DNA of 64,000 bases from Lithospermum erythrorhizon (lineage: Eukaryota; Streptophyta; Magnoliopsida; Boraginales; Boraginaceae): positions 62,001 to 126,000 of the forward strand of contig JADFUC010000006.1 of NCBI GenBank assembly GCA_019722365.1, given 5' to 3'. Positions 20,247-32,246 of the stretch are shown here, piece after piece (within the stretch, counting starts at the first letter, position 1; each line of letters starts with the position of its first letter). The translations under genes were made by a program, and so were the position numbers. The notes beneath the pieces were generated by a model that saw only the letters and a list, made by a program, of their open reading frames with translations, searched no databases and was not told the origin of the DNA.

Positions 20247-21735
20247 ATTACAGTATCATAGCCCTAAGGACATCATTTTTTCTTGGTGTCTTGATTTATG
20301 TGCTTAGGTTTCGGGGTTGTAGGGTGTGTTGTTGTAGTCGTTCTCTTGTTTTGGTCGTTTCTTTTTCGAATCAAGTTGTGACATTGAGGCGCCACTAGAA
20401 GATTTAAATTTGACTTCAGCGTCTGAGGGTCTTCTGAACTACCTTAATTTTGTGTTCTTGTGGTGTTACTTGATCGAGATGTAGTATACTATGAGATGTG
20501 TGAACATTATGTTAATATGATGTACGTTGAGCTATGTGTATATATTGAGATCTCACGCCTTTAGATTATAATATGGAGATCAGTACGATGGGTTGTTATA
20601 TATATAGATGGGTTATATTGAAACAAGACATGTTATGGTTTAAAATTGTTGAAATCGATTGATTCCATTTTATTATGTCCGTTGCGACAGATTGTGTATC
20701 GATTCATTTACCGGTTGGGTTAAATGTGATTATCGAGAACTTAGTGTTCAACTTAGTAATTGTATATTCTTAGTGAGGTTCTCATAAATAATTTAAGGGG
20801 TTATGACGATTGGCTAGATCTTTACTCATTAATGTTATAATAATAGTAATTGGTCAATTATTATTATTAGACAACTTCTTAATATGGTCTGAAGGTCCAC
20901 TTATGCTTGTCTGATGACGTTGATTCTATTTCATGTATGAAATTAAAGAAGCTGTATAATTGAAATGTATTTCTCAATTACAAGGAGTTCTACATTTTAT
21001 GTAGAATGCTCGATTGAACAAATAGAGATCAATTAATGATTATTGGGTGGTTGAAATATTATGATAACTTGAAGATTATTGATATTGACTCGATACACTA
21101 TTTAATTAAGCTAATTAAATAGTTCAACTCAATAACAACTCATTAGTGTCTTAACGAACTAATAGAGTTAACGAGTCAAACTAATACTTAGCGGGTTGCT
21201 TATGGGTTTGTTCTTTAATACATGCTCATGGCTTTAGGGATTAATAAAAGCGTGTTTGAGCGTGTAAATTTTTTATAAAATTACGGACTAATTTTTAAGG
21301 AACCCAAATGGTGAGAATAGACAACCACATGGTGAGGTGGTTGACTTCCGGTCTGCACATACACATGACCATGCCGTGCTGATATAACTACTTGACAGAA
21401 GCAATATGACCTGACCTACACTGGCAAACCGGTGCGCACCGGCCTCGGCTTGAACGGTTGAGTTCACAGCTGGGGTAAGGCCGAAGAGCTGGAGTTGAGG
21501 TCACAGGTTGGGACATGCGTCTGGGCATCGCTCGGTTTTGTGAGACTATGCCACACACCTTTATCAGCACTTTGGGTGCTTAAATTAAGCCGTCTCCCTT
21601 GACTCAGTCAGTCTTTATCCGCCCATAGCTCATTATGTAAATTGTGATAGTTTTCCTTAGCCGCCATTATCTTTCTTTGCGGTGATCACTTGGAGTCGAA
21701 CTCATAATTTCGGCATAGCGGATCCCATGGAAATA
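20247..21735. other. Unassigned DNA between the gypsy LTR and the copia relic
   Basis: After the decayed primer-binding site no gag or pol was recognised. 20900-21200 is AT-rich. 21310-21700 is unusually GC-rich and holds a perfect palindrome, CCGGTGCGCACCGG (21429-21442). It may be decayed gypsy interior followed by copia, but this is not demonstrable by eye. Confidence 0.4.
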
Positions 21736-21739
21736 AATT

Positions 21740-23161
21740 GGTTGCGCAGGCTAATAGAGCACAGGTCGCTGGAATCGTTACCACGACAAAAGGCTTTGGG
21801 TTATATAAATGGGTATATAAAATAAAAGTACCCATCTTGATGTGTTGAATGATGAAAGCTTGGCTTGTTATTTTGGGTAATCATCAGGTTGCTGGTATTG
21901 ATTATCATGACTTTTAATTGCTAAGATAGTCGATTACGAACATTTTTAGCAGTTGTTCTGACACATGGTGAATTACATCAAATGGAAGTCATGCGCCTTC
22001 TTTCTGGCGATCTAGATGAGGAGGTTTATATGCGGCTTCCTCCCGGTTATCATGTACGTCGTCCGGGTATGGTTTGTCGTTTGAAAAAATCTCTTTATAG
22101 TTTCGTGGGCCCACCATTTGCTTATTTGCTAAGTTAGGCGCCGTTTGAATTCTTATGGTTTTACTCGTGCTTATTCTGATTACACTCTCTTTGTATTTCG
22201 AAATGGTCCGAATGCATCTTTTGGTTTATGTGGATGATCTCATTTTGTCTGGCAATAATTCTTCGACTCTTGTAGAATTTAAGCTTTATTTGGGTCGTTG
22301 TGTTCATATGAAAGATTTGGGCGTACTAAAATACTTTCTTGGTGTAGAGGTAGCATGGAGTCCTGATGGTATTTTCTTGTCTCAACATAAATATACTTTG
22401 GATATTATCTCTGAGATCGGTCTTTTGGGATCCAAACCAGCTGCCCTTCCAATTGAACAAAATCACTCGTTAGCTTTGGCCAAGGGGGCCGAGTTTGCTG
22501 ATCCTGAGCGGTATCGTCTTCTTGTGGGTCGGTTGATTTATAGCATTTACTAGGCGGTTTAACCTACTCTGGTACATTCTTGCTGTTTATCTGAGGGACC
22601 TCGTCAGGGAACATTATGGCCTTGGCGCTCACAGTGGTCCGTTATCACTTAAAAATTACCCGCAGGACAAAGGTATTTTCCTCGTTCCGTTTTTTGATTT
22701 GTCTGTTGGTTGGTGTGATTCTACTTGAGCTAGTTGCCCACTTTTATTTCGTCGTTCTCTTCACGGTGGATCGTCTTCACAGGTGGCTCTCGATTTAAGT
22801 GGAAGGCGAAGAAGTAAACTGATATCACCGCTCTTGTGGAGAAGTTGAGTATCGTTCTATGGCAGCTCATTTCTTGAGAGTTGAAGTATTTCTGACATGT
22901 TGTTTAGATCTTGGTATGCATTTTGCACTTTATTTTCTTGATCAATCGCTTTGCATATTACTCGAGAACCGGTTTTCCATGAACACACGAAACATATCAG
23001 GTTGATTATCATTATGTTCGTGATGTATTGAATGGTACTTTAAGACTACTCGTATTTTCTTGATGTTCAGCTTGCCAATATCTTTACGAAGGCGTTAGGC
23101 AAAAGGAAATTTCTTTATCTTAAATTGGGCGCCGTTCGCTTCACTCCAACTTGAAGGGGAG
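21740..23161 (+). pseudogene. Ty1/copia reverse transcriptase-RNase H remnant
   Basis: GYKWVYKIK (21800) and LVILGNHQVAGIDYHDF (21865) come first, then WELHQMEV and LDEEVYMRLPPGYHVRRPGMVCRLKKSLYSF (21970-22110). An open stretch follows (22200-22553) with LVYVDDLILSGNN, MKDLGVLKYFLGVEVAWSPDGIFLSQHKY and VGRLIY. RNase H pieces follow (EYRSMA about 22853, HERTKHIR about 22980). The intact YVDD motif is the catalytic core of reverse transcriptase. Frameshifts elsewhere make it inactive. A purine-rich tract (GAAGGGGAG) precedes the 3' LTR. Confidence 0.85.
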
Positions 23162-23340
23162 TATTAGGTCAGTAGTATTAGGTAGTCACTTAGGACGTAG
23201 CAACTCTTATCAGACTAGGACATAGTATTCTGATAGTATTCTTATCACACTAGGATGTTAGCTGATTGTATAAATACTTTTGCTAACCCAATATTGTATT
23301 CAAGAATTCACACATTAACAATTCATCATTAATATCATTA
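23162..23340 (+). mobile_element. 3' LTR of the copia relic
   Basis: It starts TATTAGG (a changed TGTTAGG) right after the polypurine tract and has TATAAATA at 23269-23276. It ends near 23320-23340 just before the GLE1-like exon on the other strand. The end was not fixed exactly. Confidence 0.55.
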
Positions 23341-23369
23341 AATTTTGAGAGACACTCATAATGAACACT

Positions 23370-25671
23370 AGAGCCACTAATTTTTGTATCTTCTATATAG
23401 CGCAAATCCTGCCATCTGAAAACAAATATATATGCTTTATTTGTTAACTATTCTGTTTAATTGAGGCTTGTGTCCGATATCAATTCTGAGAGCAACTTAC
23501 TTGAAGAAATGCTTGCAGGGCTGGCAGTTACAAATTTGCTGAAAGAGCATTCAAGAACCTCGAAAGCCATGACCAACCCTCAGCAAGGCCATGCGAATTC
23601 TGGCAGCCTTCAAAGCTTTCAGTCTGCCATTGATGGAAAACGATAATTTAGTTTACATTAGATGATGAAAAAGGAACTTGGAAAATATCTTGAGGACTTC
23701 TCTGGTTACAAAAAGAAAAAGTATCAGATAAGGAATTCTAACAAACCAACCTGGACTAATGCGCCGTACAATGTCATATATGTTTTTACACGGTCCAGAA
23801 AAGTATCAATCTTCTAATCTTCTTCTTGGTAGCCAATGGCTTTGAGGTGAGCTTCTCTGCTATCAAAAGCCGACTGAATTTCCAAAAAGGTTTACAGAGA
23901 ACCACAAAGAGGCAAAGAAGCCAAATCCAAATACGAGAAACTCTAACAAATGCACAAGTGAACTGATAAGTTCATAAACTTAGGATACAATCAAAGCAAG
24001 TGATATACTATAATAAAAGCATAATGATTAGTAGGGCAAGCCGTAAACCATTCCCTTATAAGATAATACCATTTGTATAGAAAAAATATTGCAGAACAGC
24101 CTAAAACTCAAATATTAATTACTTCAGGTAACTATACAGGAACTGTGAAGGTGTTAAACTCTATTCAGCTGGGGATGAGAATTTCCCGCACAGGGCCTGT
24201 ATGGATAAATTATAGTTTCAGAAGAGAGGTGCTACGTAGTTCTTCAATCAATTAATCAAAGAAAGCTTGACTTCACCACTTAAGTACATGGTTTAAGGAA
24301 AGGAGAGATAAATATACCTGTGGTAATGCTGACAATGATACGTGCCTTGTAAGGGTTTAAATTATCCAGAATCTCCAAAATTTTCACAATACAAGACAAA
24401 CTGCAATTATGAACTAAAACTAAGCTAAGATGTTTAATATTTCAGCATAAATAGAGTTGTTTCTAGCTAGAACCAAACCAGCTAGATGTTTAATATTTCA
24501 ACATGAATAGGAGTTGGTTCATACTTCAGAAGAAATATATAGTCTCTTCTGCTATTTCTAAGTAAAATGGTCTGAGCAGCAATAAAGGATTAAATGTTCT
24601 ACATCTAGAAAGACTTGACTACCATACAGAATGTCATCAATGGTATATGTTGTGCTCAGATAGCAAACCTGTCAATTAAGCATGCTAAGGCTGTATGATA
24701 TAAGAACAGGTTTCACTCTTTACAGCTACCTTCTCTGCAAACGTCATCATACTGGCGGACTGAGGAGTTGATGGGTTATTTAATGTGGTAATGCCTCAAA
24801 CAAACTTCTGGCTGTCTTACTGCAAAATGAAATAGTTGTATCCAAACCAGTAGACAAATACTATATTATGAGATATAAAGTTATATAGGAGGTGAACTTT
24901 TAAAACTCAAACCCCTCATATAATATCACAGAACTAACCATCTTAAGTAATCGTAACTAACCTTACACTGACTCTAGTCCCAGAGATTTGTTTGATAGTC
25001 CTAACTATAAGCTCTTCATTTCATCACCACATCACTAATTGTCTAAGCTACAAAAGTAAAAGAAAACGAACATTAAAAAGGTGTTAGCAATTACCTTATT
25101 AGTGCCAATGCCCAGTGTTTCGTTAAATGCAGTCAATTCCTTGAAAGTTTGCAAACTTTGTTCCTCCAATCTTAAGGCACTTCCTGCACGTCTGACTGTA
25201 TTCCCTGTAACAATATCTACCCTTTACAACCACAAATGATCTGGGAGCCATATGCCAACGATATTTTACTTCAGCTCTAATAACATTGTCATACCATCTT
25301 CATGACCGGTTACCTCAATATTTATGCCAAGAGAAAATCAGAAAACACCATAGTTAAACAAAATACATCACACGCTCACTTTCAGTCAGGTAAAACTCCA
25401 TAGAAGCTAAGGAACCAACTAGGAAAAAATGGTCGATCAGATAAAAACTAATGATAAAAATATAAGAGAACGAGATGGAGGTGAAAACAGCACACTTGCC
25501 AGCTGTATTTGACTGAGATGCAGTAGGTTGCCCACTACTTTCTAGAGAAGCAACCTCCACTGATTTCTCTGATGCATTCTTAACAGCAGCTTCTCTTGCG
25601 GCTGTTCTCTCCGCTTCCTCTCTTGCTACGTTTTCTTCTTTGACTTTTTCAGCTTCCAGCTCAGCTAGCCT
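23370..25671 (-). pseudogene. GLE1-like mRNA export factor, C-terminal exons, broken
   Basis: GLE1 is the nuclear-pore mRNA export factor that activates the DEAD-box helicase LOS4/DBP5 with inositol hexakisphosphate. Minus-strand exons in GLE1 order are as follows. 25671-25496 is a charged helix, LAELEAEKVKEENVAREEAE. About 25204-25095 holds SALRLEEQSLQTFKELTAFN. About 24800-24735 holds LNNPSTPQSASMMTFAEKVA. 23873-23751 holds SAFDSREAHLKAIGYQEED, a stop at 23816-23814, then YMTLYGALVQ. 23599-23501 holds NSHGLAEGWSWLSRFLNALSANL, a stop, then ALQAFLQ. 23416 onward reads MAGFALYRRYKN. Splice sites are often preserved. Two in-frame stops show decay, and the last exon meets a copia LTR. The N-terminal part appears on the opposite strand at 32.2 kb. 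Family assignment rests on remembered GLE1 motifs. Confidence 0.6.
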
Positions 25672-26690
25672 CTGACAAATAAGCAACCAGCAATCAGATG
25701 GAAAACTATTAGAAACTACAAATGCTATTTTTCTTAAGGGGGGTCTCATAATTTTTGAAAACCCAAGAGCATGGCAGGATCCACTTTGTTCAAGTAACAA
25801 GTAACACAAATTCTTTTCAAGTTCCTTCACTTTCTTATATTTTTATAATTTTCCAACTTCACCAAAATATCACAAAGGGAAAGGACCAAAGCAGAGAAAA
25901 TAATATGTACAAAATATAAACGACAACAAAAAATCCATTCTACTATAACACTTCATATTCAGAAGCCATAAGAACGATGACCAGCACATATGACAAGTGT
26001 CTTAAAAGATACCAAACACTTTCAATTGAAAGAAATATAAATGATTATACAAGATAAACTGTAAAAATTTAGATATTCTTGGACAATATACCGAAAATTA
26101 TTGTGAGATTGTTGCATGACTTCGAATGGAAGTCAGCTCCTTCTCTACATACTACATGTGAGAGATAACTTTTATTAGCTTTGGTTCACTAATGACTATC
26201 AAGTGCCTCCGCACTATAAAAGTCAATGTTACCATCAATCTGATACTATCAATATAATCAAGTAGAACATTGAATTATAAAGTGGATTGCAAATTTAATA
26301 ACTCGAGTACAAACAATGAAGATATACTTTAATGCACATCCTCACTAACCAAAACAAATAATTTCGACTTGATCCAAAGCCACAGAAGCTAGGCCCCTAG
26401 CCTCAATGAGAATGCAGCAGAAGTCATGCAGGTTTGTTCCCAAAACTTAAACAAACAGCAGACAGCCTTAAGGAAAAGCATACTAAGTGTAACATATGAT
26501 TCTCATTCTTCTTTTATAGAGTATTCTAATAAATGTTTCGCGTAAAATATATACCTTTGTATGTTGTTTTGTGTGTTATCCAATAATGAAGGAGTCTATA
26601 TTTATATAGATGTAAACCCTTATAGAAAAAGGAAACTTATAAATGGAATACGTTAAATGTTAACACTCGCCGAGTTGTATCATAGATGTT
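25672..26690. other. Noncoding DNA upstream of the GLE1-like exons
   Basis: Probably intron of the broken GLE1-like gene on its left side. No further exon was recognised. Around 26500-26690 it passes into what may be the LTR of the minus-strand copia. Confidence 0.4.
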
Positions 26691-26699
26691 AATAATATC

Positions 26700-27364
26700 A
26701 AGCTTGCTACATAAATAATCTTTCCATTATTCCGTCAAAGCCTTTGTGGATGATTTTCCAGTGATCTTCATGTTCGCATAACCAATAGTAATCAACATCT
26801 CACAATTTTGTCTTCAGACGAAATGATGTCTGCGCCGATGTGTTTAGTAAGATTCATGGAATACCGAATTCAAAGCTATGAAGAGCAACTTGATTTTACA
26901 CCATAAATTAGGGAGTGAGGCTTGATGCCTATCTCTTTTAAGATATAGAATATTCACATAATCTCACACATGTTGATTGTGTGTAGCTTCGAATTCTGCT
27001 TCTTGGTATTCTATGAAACTAAATTTTCTCCAACAAACATACAATAACAGGTTATTAGATCTTCTATCTACGTTGGGCCCTACCTAATCTAAATTAGAAA
27101 CACTCGATACCCGGTGTGGTTATGATTAGCATACAAAATACCTCGCCCATGTGCTCTTTAGAGGTAACACAAAATATGTTCTAGAGACTCCCAATGATGC
27201 AAGGTTGGGTTGTGCATGAATTGACTAACCTTACTAATAACATTATAGCAAATGTTATATCAGGCCGAGTCACTCTAAGATAATTCAACTTTCCAACCAA
27301 CCTCCGACACTTCTCAGGATTGTCAAATAATTTATCATCATCGTCAAGCGAGCGTTGGGGGTAC
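26700..27364 (-). pseudogene. Older minus-strand Ty1/copia remnant, 3' part (RT end, RNase H)
   Basis: The minus-strand reading gives LFDNPEKCRRLVGKLNYLRVTRPDITFAI (27330-27240), the standard copia segment downstream of YVDD, followed by decayed RNase H sequence toward 26700. The coding order is cut at 27364 by the nested element and continues on its far side at 31833. Confidence 0.75.
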
Positions 27365-27369
27365 ATTGG

Positions 27370-27594
27370 TGTTGGAGTAAACCAAATTCATGAATCTATC
27401 TAGTCAAAAACGTCTTTCAATATTCTGGTCCAAGAGTCATCTTGTAGTTTGCACTTCTATTTACTACCATGTCATCCAAGTTGTATAAGTATGTGAACTT
27501 GGTATGACTCTAAATGGGGGAAAAAAAGTTTAGAAACTACATCAATTAAAATCAAGTTTCTTTCATCTAAATTTGTTCTTTCTGTTTATCGACA
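27370..27594 (+). repeat. 5' LTR of the nested copia
   Basis: 225 bp, TG...CA bounded, with the left copy of the ATTGG duplication immediately outside. The first 48 bp and several later blocks (GTTGTATAAGTATGTGA, AAAGTTTAGAAACT) match the 3' LTR. Confidence 0.85.
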
Positions 27595-27630
27595 CCTGGC
27601 CAGTATCGGAGAGCTTTGGTTAAATAAAAA

Positions 27631-28623
27631 ATGTCCAACAGCCTTGTCTCCCTCGTTCCTCGGTTCAATGGTGAAAGGTTCGATTATTGGAGCAACCTAA
27701 TGAGGTTGTGTCTTGAATCTCAAGACCTATGGAGTGTGGTTGAAGAAGGAGTTGGTGTGCCGGAAGACGAAACTGATCTAACGGTCGCTCAAAAAGATCT
27801 TCTAAAGAACAGAAAGCAAAAGGATAGGAAGGCACTCTTCCAAATTTATCAAGCACTAGAAATTCCTGTTTATGAGAGAATTTCAAAAGTTTCAAATGCT
27901 CAAGAGGCTTGGAATATATTGGATACGACGTATTCCGGGCAAGATAAAGTGAAGAAAGTTCGATTACAATCGTTGCGGGCTGAATTCGAAAAATTGGAGA
28001 TGAAAGAAAATGAAAAGATTTCAGAGTATTTTTATCGTATATCTTCCATCATAAACCAAATGGCATCAAATGGAGAAGTTGTCGAAACTCAAAAATCGGT
28101 TGAAAAAATTTTGCGAAGCTTGCCAACTAAATTTGATCATATTGTGGTTGCTATTGAAGAGTCAAATGATCTTTCTGTAATGTCACTCGAAGGTTTGCAA
28201 GGGAGATTGGAAGCTCATGAGGAAAGAATTTTACAGAGAAGTAATCAAGGAGTTTCATCACAAGATCAAGCTCTAAAATCACATTTTTCATCCTCAAAAA
28301 GGCAAAACTCATCGCATGGAAACGGTAGAGGTCGTGGCGGTAAAAATTATGAACCAAAGAAAAGGGAAAAACAATCATTGTATAAAGGTAAAGGAAGAAG
28401 CACCTACAAAGGTACAAAACCTTACTTTGAGTGTAATTTTTGTCATAAGCCTAGACATAAAGAAAATGATTGTTGGGAAAAACATCCCGAAAAGAAACCC
28501 GTGGCCGGTTTTATGCATAAAGAAAGTCAAAAATCAGAAACTTTGTTAATTGCATCTGATGGAAAAGTTGAAAATATTTGGTACTTGGACAGTGGAGCTA
28601 GTCGGCATATGACGGGCAATTAA
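27631..28623 (+). CDS. Copia Gag with start of protease
   Basis: The 330-residue open frame starts at an ATG 37 bp after the 5' LTR. It is a copia gag (UBN2-type): RFNGERFDYW near residue 11, EAWNILDTTYSG near 91, and the LRSLPTKFDHIV segment near 162. It ends with a zinc knuckle, CNFCHKPRHKENDC (Cys-x2-Cys-x4-His-x4-Cys, with Arg where Gly is usual), and the protease motif WYLDSGASRHMTGN. The DSG holds the catalytic Asp. A TAA at 28621 stops the frame just after this motif and the same frame stays open afterwards, so this is one nonsense codon (probably AAA to TAA) in a former gag-pol polyprotein. Confidence 0.85.
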   Translation: MSNSLVSLVPRFNGERFDYWSNLMRLCLESQDLWSVVEEGVGVPEDETDLTVAQKDLLKNRKQKDRKALFQIYQALEIPVYERISKVSNAQEAWNILDTTYSGQDKVKKVRLQSLRAEFEKLEMKENEKISEYFYRISSIINQMASNGEVVETQKSVEKILRSLPTKFDHIVVAIEESNDLSVMSLEGLQGRLEAHEERILQRSNQGVSSQDQALKSHFSSSKRQNSSHGNGRGRGGKNYEPKKREKQSLYKGKGRSTYKGTKPYFECNFCHKPRHKENDCWEKHPEKKPVAGFMHKESQKSETLLIASDGKVENIWYLDSGASRHMTGN

Positions 28624-29862
28624 AATTTGTTTTATACTCTTGTGGAAACTAACGATGGACAGGTTACTATTGGAGATGCCAAAGCTTATAAAGTTGAAGG
28701 TGTAGGTGAAATATCTTTCAAAACCAAAACCGGCGAAATCGAGAGAATGTCGGAAGTACTTTACGTACCAGGTTTGAAGAGCAACCTTCTCAGCGTTGGT
28801 CACTTACTACGGAAAGGATTTGATATCCAATTTGTTGGAGATACATGTACCATGAAAAGGAACAAACGTCAAGTAGCAAAGATTGCTATGGAGTCAAATA
28901 AATTATTCCCTCTCAAACTTGATGTTGTCAATGGTATGTGTTTTATTGCTACTTCTAATGATGAAGTTTCCAAGTTATGGCACGACAGGTTTGGACATCT
29001 AAATTTTCGAAGCTTGAAGGAGATGTCTACTAAAGAAATTGTTCAAGGATTACCCAAAATTGATGTGATTAATGAAGTATGCGAGGAATGCCAATTGGGT
29101 AAGCAACACCGTGAGCCATTCCCATCAAAATCAAATTGGTGTTCTCAATCACCTCTGGAGCTAGTCCACACTGATCTTTGTGGACCAATTCAAGTATCAT
29201 CTCTTGGAGGAAGTAGGTATTTCTTGTTGTTTGTTGATGATTACACAAGAAAAATTTGGGTTTATTGTGTTAAAGAAAAATCCAAGACTTTCTCATGTTT
29301 TAAAGATTTCAAGTTTGAAGTTGAAAAATATTCAAGCTTGAAAATAAAAAATTTGAGAAGTGATCGTGGTAGAGAATACATGTCTTCCCAATTCAAAGAC
29401 TTTTGTCGAAATCATGGAATTCGACATGAATTGACAGCTAGGTACTCACCTCAACAAAACGGAGTCGCGGAGCGTAAAAATCCGACAATAATGAACATGG
29501 TGAGATGCATGCTGAAGAAGAAAAATATGCCAGCAAAATTTTGGGCCGAAGCTGTATCTTGTGCCGTGTACTTAATCAATCGGTCACCTACGAAGAACTT
29601 AAATGATTCTACTCCAAATGAGGTGTGGTATGGTAAAAAACCAAATGTTTTTCATTTGAAAACTTTTGGTTGTCTTGCATATTCTCATATCCCAAATGCT
29701 TTGAGATCGAAGCTTGATGATAAATCTGAAAAATGCATTTTCATTGGATACAACCAAACAACTAAAGCTTATAAGCTTTACAATCCACAAACGAAGAAAA
29801 TTGTGATTAGTAGGGATGTAAAGTTTGATGAAAATGGTTGCTATAACTTTCAGATTCTGTAG
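28624..29862 (+). pseudogene. Copia protease end and integrase, in frame after the TAA
   Basis: It continues the Gag frame after the stop at 28621. It contains the protease tail (YVPGLKSNLLSVGHLL), the integrase zinc-binding part (HDRFGHLNF..CEECQLGK) and the catalytic core with the DDE residues in LVHTDLCGP, LRSDRGREY and NGVAERKN. The tail KTFGCLAYSHIP..KCIFIGYN follows. All key residues are present, so the domain itself looks intact. It lacks its own start and ends at a TAG at 29860, after which the reading frame shifts. Confidence 0.85.
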
Positions 29863-29906
29863 GAGCTCCCAAATGGGAATGTCTCAATTTTGAAGAAGAA
29901 AACTCT

Positions 29907-31434
29907 TTGGAGCCACAAGTAGATGCTAGTGATGAACAACTGCAATCTGCTAACAGTGAAGCTGAAACACAACAAAATTCACCACCGACAGTTGAAAGAA
30001 AAACTAGATGTTTGAGAGATATTTATGATGAAACCGAAGAAGTTGACACAACCGACTCTGTGTATTTTGCATTCTTTGCGGGAAGATCCAATCACTTATG
30101 AAGATGCATCAAGTGATGAGAAATGGGTTCATGCTATGAACGAAGAAATCAAGTCTATTGGAAAGAATGATACATGGGAACTTACATCCCTACCTTCACA
30201 CAAATCAGCCATTGGTGTGAAGTGGGTGTTCAAGACTAAAACTAATCCTGATGGTTCTATCAACAAGCACAAAGCACGATTGGTTGCGAAGGGTTACAAG
30301 CAAAAAGAAGGCGAGGATTTCAATGAGGTATTTGCTCCTGTTTCAAGACTTGATACTGTTAGATTGATAATCTCTCTTGCTGCTCAAAATGGTTGGAAAT
30401 TGTTGCAAATGGATGTAAAATCAGCCTTCTTAAATGGTGTTCTTCAAGATGAAATTTATCTTGAGCAACCTCCTGGTTTCGTAAAGAAGGGTGAAGAAGA
30501 AAAGGTGTATAAGCTGCGAAAAGCCTTATGCGGTTAGACTCATGGTATGATCGAATTAATGTTTTTTTCTGAAGTGTGGTTTTAAAAGATGTCCATTTGA
30601 GCATACTCTTTACATGAAAAAGAATCCAAAAGGAGGAATTATGATTGTTAGCGTTTACGTTGATGATCTCATTTTTACCGGAGATGATGAAGAAATGTTA
30701 TAGGATTTCAAGAGTGCAATGATGAATGAATTTGAGATGACTGATTTGGGAGAGTTGCATCATTTTCTTGGCATAAATGTGCAAAAATCAAAAGAAGGCA
30801 TATTTATCTCACAAGAGAAATATGCAGCAGAATTGTTGGAGAAGTTTAACATGAAAAATTCAAATCCTGTTTCAACTCCATGTGTAACAGGTTTGAAATT
30901 GAGCAAGAATGGTGAAGGAAAGTTAGTTGATCAAACTTTGTTTCGCAGCCTTGTTGGAAATCTGATGTATCTCACCGCTACGAGGCCCGATATCATGTAT
31001 GCGGTAAGCTTGATTAGCAGGTTTATGGAGAAACCTTACTCAAGCCATTGGGAAGCTGCAAAAAGAATCTTGCGATACATAAAAGGAACCATTGATTATG
31101 GTATTTTCTACAAAACTCGTGTACCGTGCAACTTGTTGGATATACGGATAGTGACTTTGGTGGAAGTATTGATGATTCACGAAGCACTTCGGGTTATGCC
31201 TTTAGCCTCGGAAGTGGAATAATATCTTGGTGTTCAAAGAAGCAACCCGTGGTAGCTCTTTCTACCACCGAAGCCGAATACATCGCAGCATCTTTAACTG
31301 GATGTCAAGCTTTATGGCTGAGAGGAATTTTGGAGAACTTGAATTTCAAGGAAAATGGTCCTACGATCCTATATTGTGACAATAGTTCTACTATTTCAGT
31401 GTCGAAGGATCCAGTGTTGGATTGAGCAGAAGCA
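29907..31434 (+). pseudogene. Copia reverse transcriptase and RNase H, frameshifted
   Basis: The first part (30100-30534) reads [48 protein letters not shown] and [13 protein letters not shown] small deletion at about 30535 removes part of the usual GLKQAPRAWY motif. VYVDDLIF with the catalytic Asp pair follows near 30655, a TAG near 30700, and then a 167-codon open stretch (MTDLGELHHFLGINVQKSKEGIFIS..). RNase H begins near 31126 in another frame ([25 protein letters not shown]). At least two frameshifts and two stops separate the parts. Confidence 0.85.
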
Positions 31435-31611
31435 TATTAGTTTTAGATTTCATTTTTCTAAAGAGACACAGGTCGGTAAAGGAGAAATCGGCCTTGGTGT
31501 GAAGTGAAGAGTAAGTTGCTGATATCTTCACCAAACCACTTGGAGGTCCTACATTCTCACGAAATGTTACTGCACTAGGAGTTCAGAAGAATTTTAGTTT
31601 AGGAAAGGCAA

Positions 31612-31827
31612 TGTTGGAGTAAACCAAATTCATGAATCTATCTAGTCAAAAACGTCTTTCAATACGATTAAATGCTGTAGTTTCTTGACACATTTATTAG
31701 TAATAAATTAAAGGAGTTGTATAAGTATGTGAGCATTATGTACGTGGAAGAAAAAAGTTTAGAAACTCTGACAATAAAATCAAATTTCTTTCATACAAAT
31801 TTATTCTAACTACTGTTATAAAACACA
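31612..31827 (+). repeat. 3' LTR of the nested copia
   Basis: 216 bp, starting TGTTGGAGTAAACC and ending ACACA, followed by ATTGG. It is diverged from the 5' LTR mainly between about 31665 and 31720. Confidence 0.85.
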
Positions 31828-31832
31828 ATTGG

Positions 31833-32110
31833 AGCACTACATGTCTTTGCACCCAATTTTCCAGTTTATGTAAGCAATATCACATTTTTTTTTAGACAGT
31901 AAAATGCCTCGCTTCAACTCCAGAAAGTATGAAACTAGTCTTGAAGGAAAGACTTAAGAGATGCAATACCAATAGAATCACTCCCAGTATAACAATATCA
32001 TCAACATAAACCACAAGTAGAATGATACCGGCAACAGATCATTTGTAGAACACATATTCATCAAACTTACATGTCAACATCCCGATCCGTTTGATAACTT
32101 CCTTAAACTT
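31833..32110 (-). pseudogene. Older minus-strand Ty1/copia remnant, RT part with YVDD
   Basis: The minus strand reads KFDEYVFYK, a stop, then AGIILLVVYVDDIVIL (32050-31985), the copia RT catalytic block, continuing leftwards to 31833. It is the upstream half of the copia whose downstream half is at 26700-27364. The nested element separates them. Confidence 0.7.
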
Positions 32111-32246
32111 TACCGTGGACTCTGTTTCAAACCGTACATACTTTCCTCCTCATTTTCCCATACTCCCCCTGAGCAACAAATCCTGCTCCATATACACCTC
32201 TTCCTTGAGTGAAAATGTATTTATAAATTTTATTGGATGTGTTGTA

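Larger units (their letters stand above)
27365..31832 (+). mobile_element. Nearly complete Ty1/copia retrotransposon with target-site duplication
   Basis: Two LTRs (27370-27594 and 31612-31827) share TGTTGGAGTAAACC at their starts and end in ACA. The 5-bp ATTGG occurs on both sides (27365-27369 and 31828-31832), as expected for a target-site duplication. A primer-binding-like CAGTATCGGAGAGC follows the 5' LTR. Inside, in order, lie gag with a zinc knuckle, protease, integrase, reverse transcriptase and RNase H, all on the plus strand. The element sits inside an older minus-strand copia. The LTRs have diverged in their middles and several stops interrupt pol, so it is not autonomous. Confidence 0.9.

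Noticed and set aside
24073..24420. Additional GLE1 exon candidates between 24.07 and 24.42 kb
   Set aside because: A minus-strand reading such as VKILEILDNLNPYKARIIVS is open but I could not match it to a GLE1 segment, so it was left out of the exon list.
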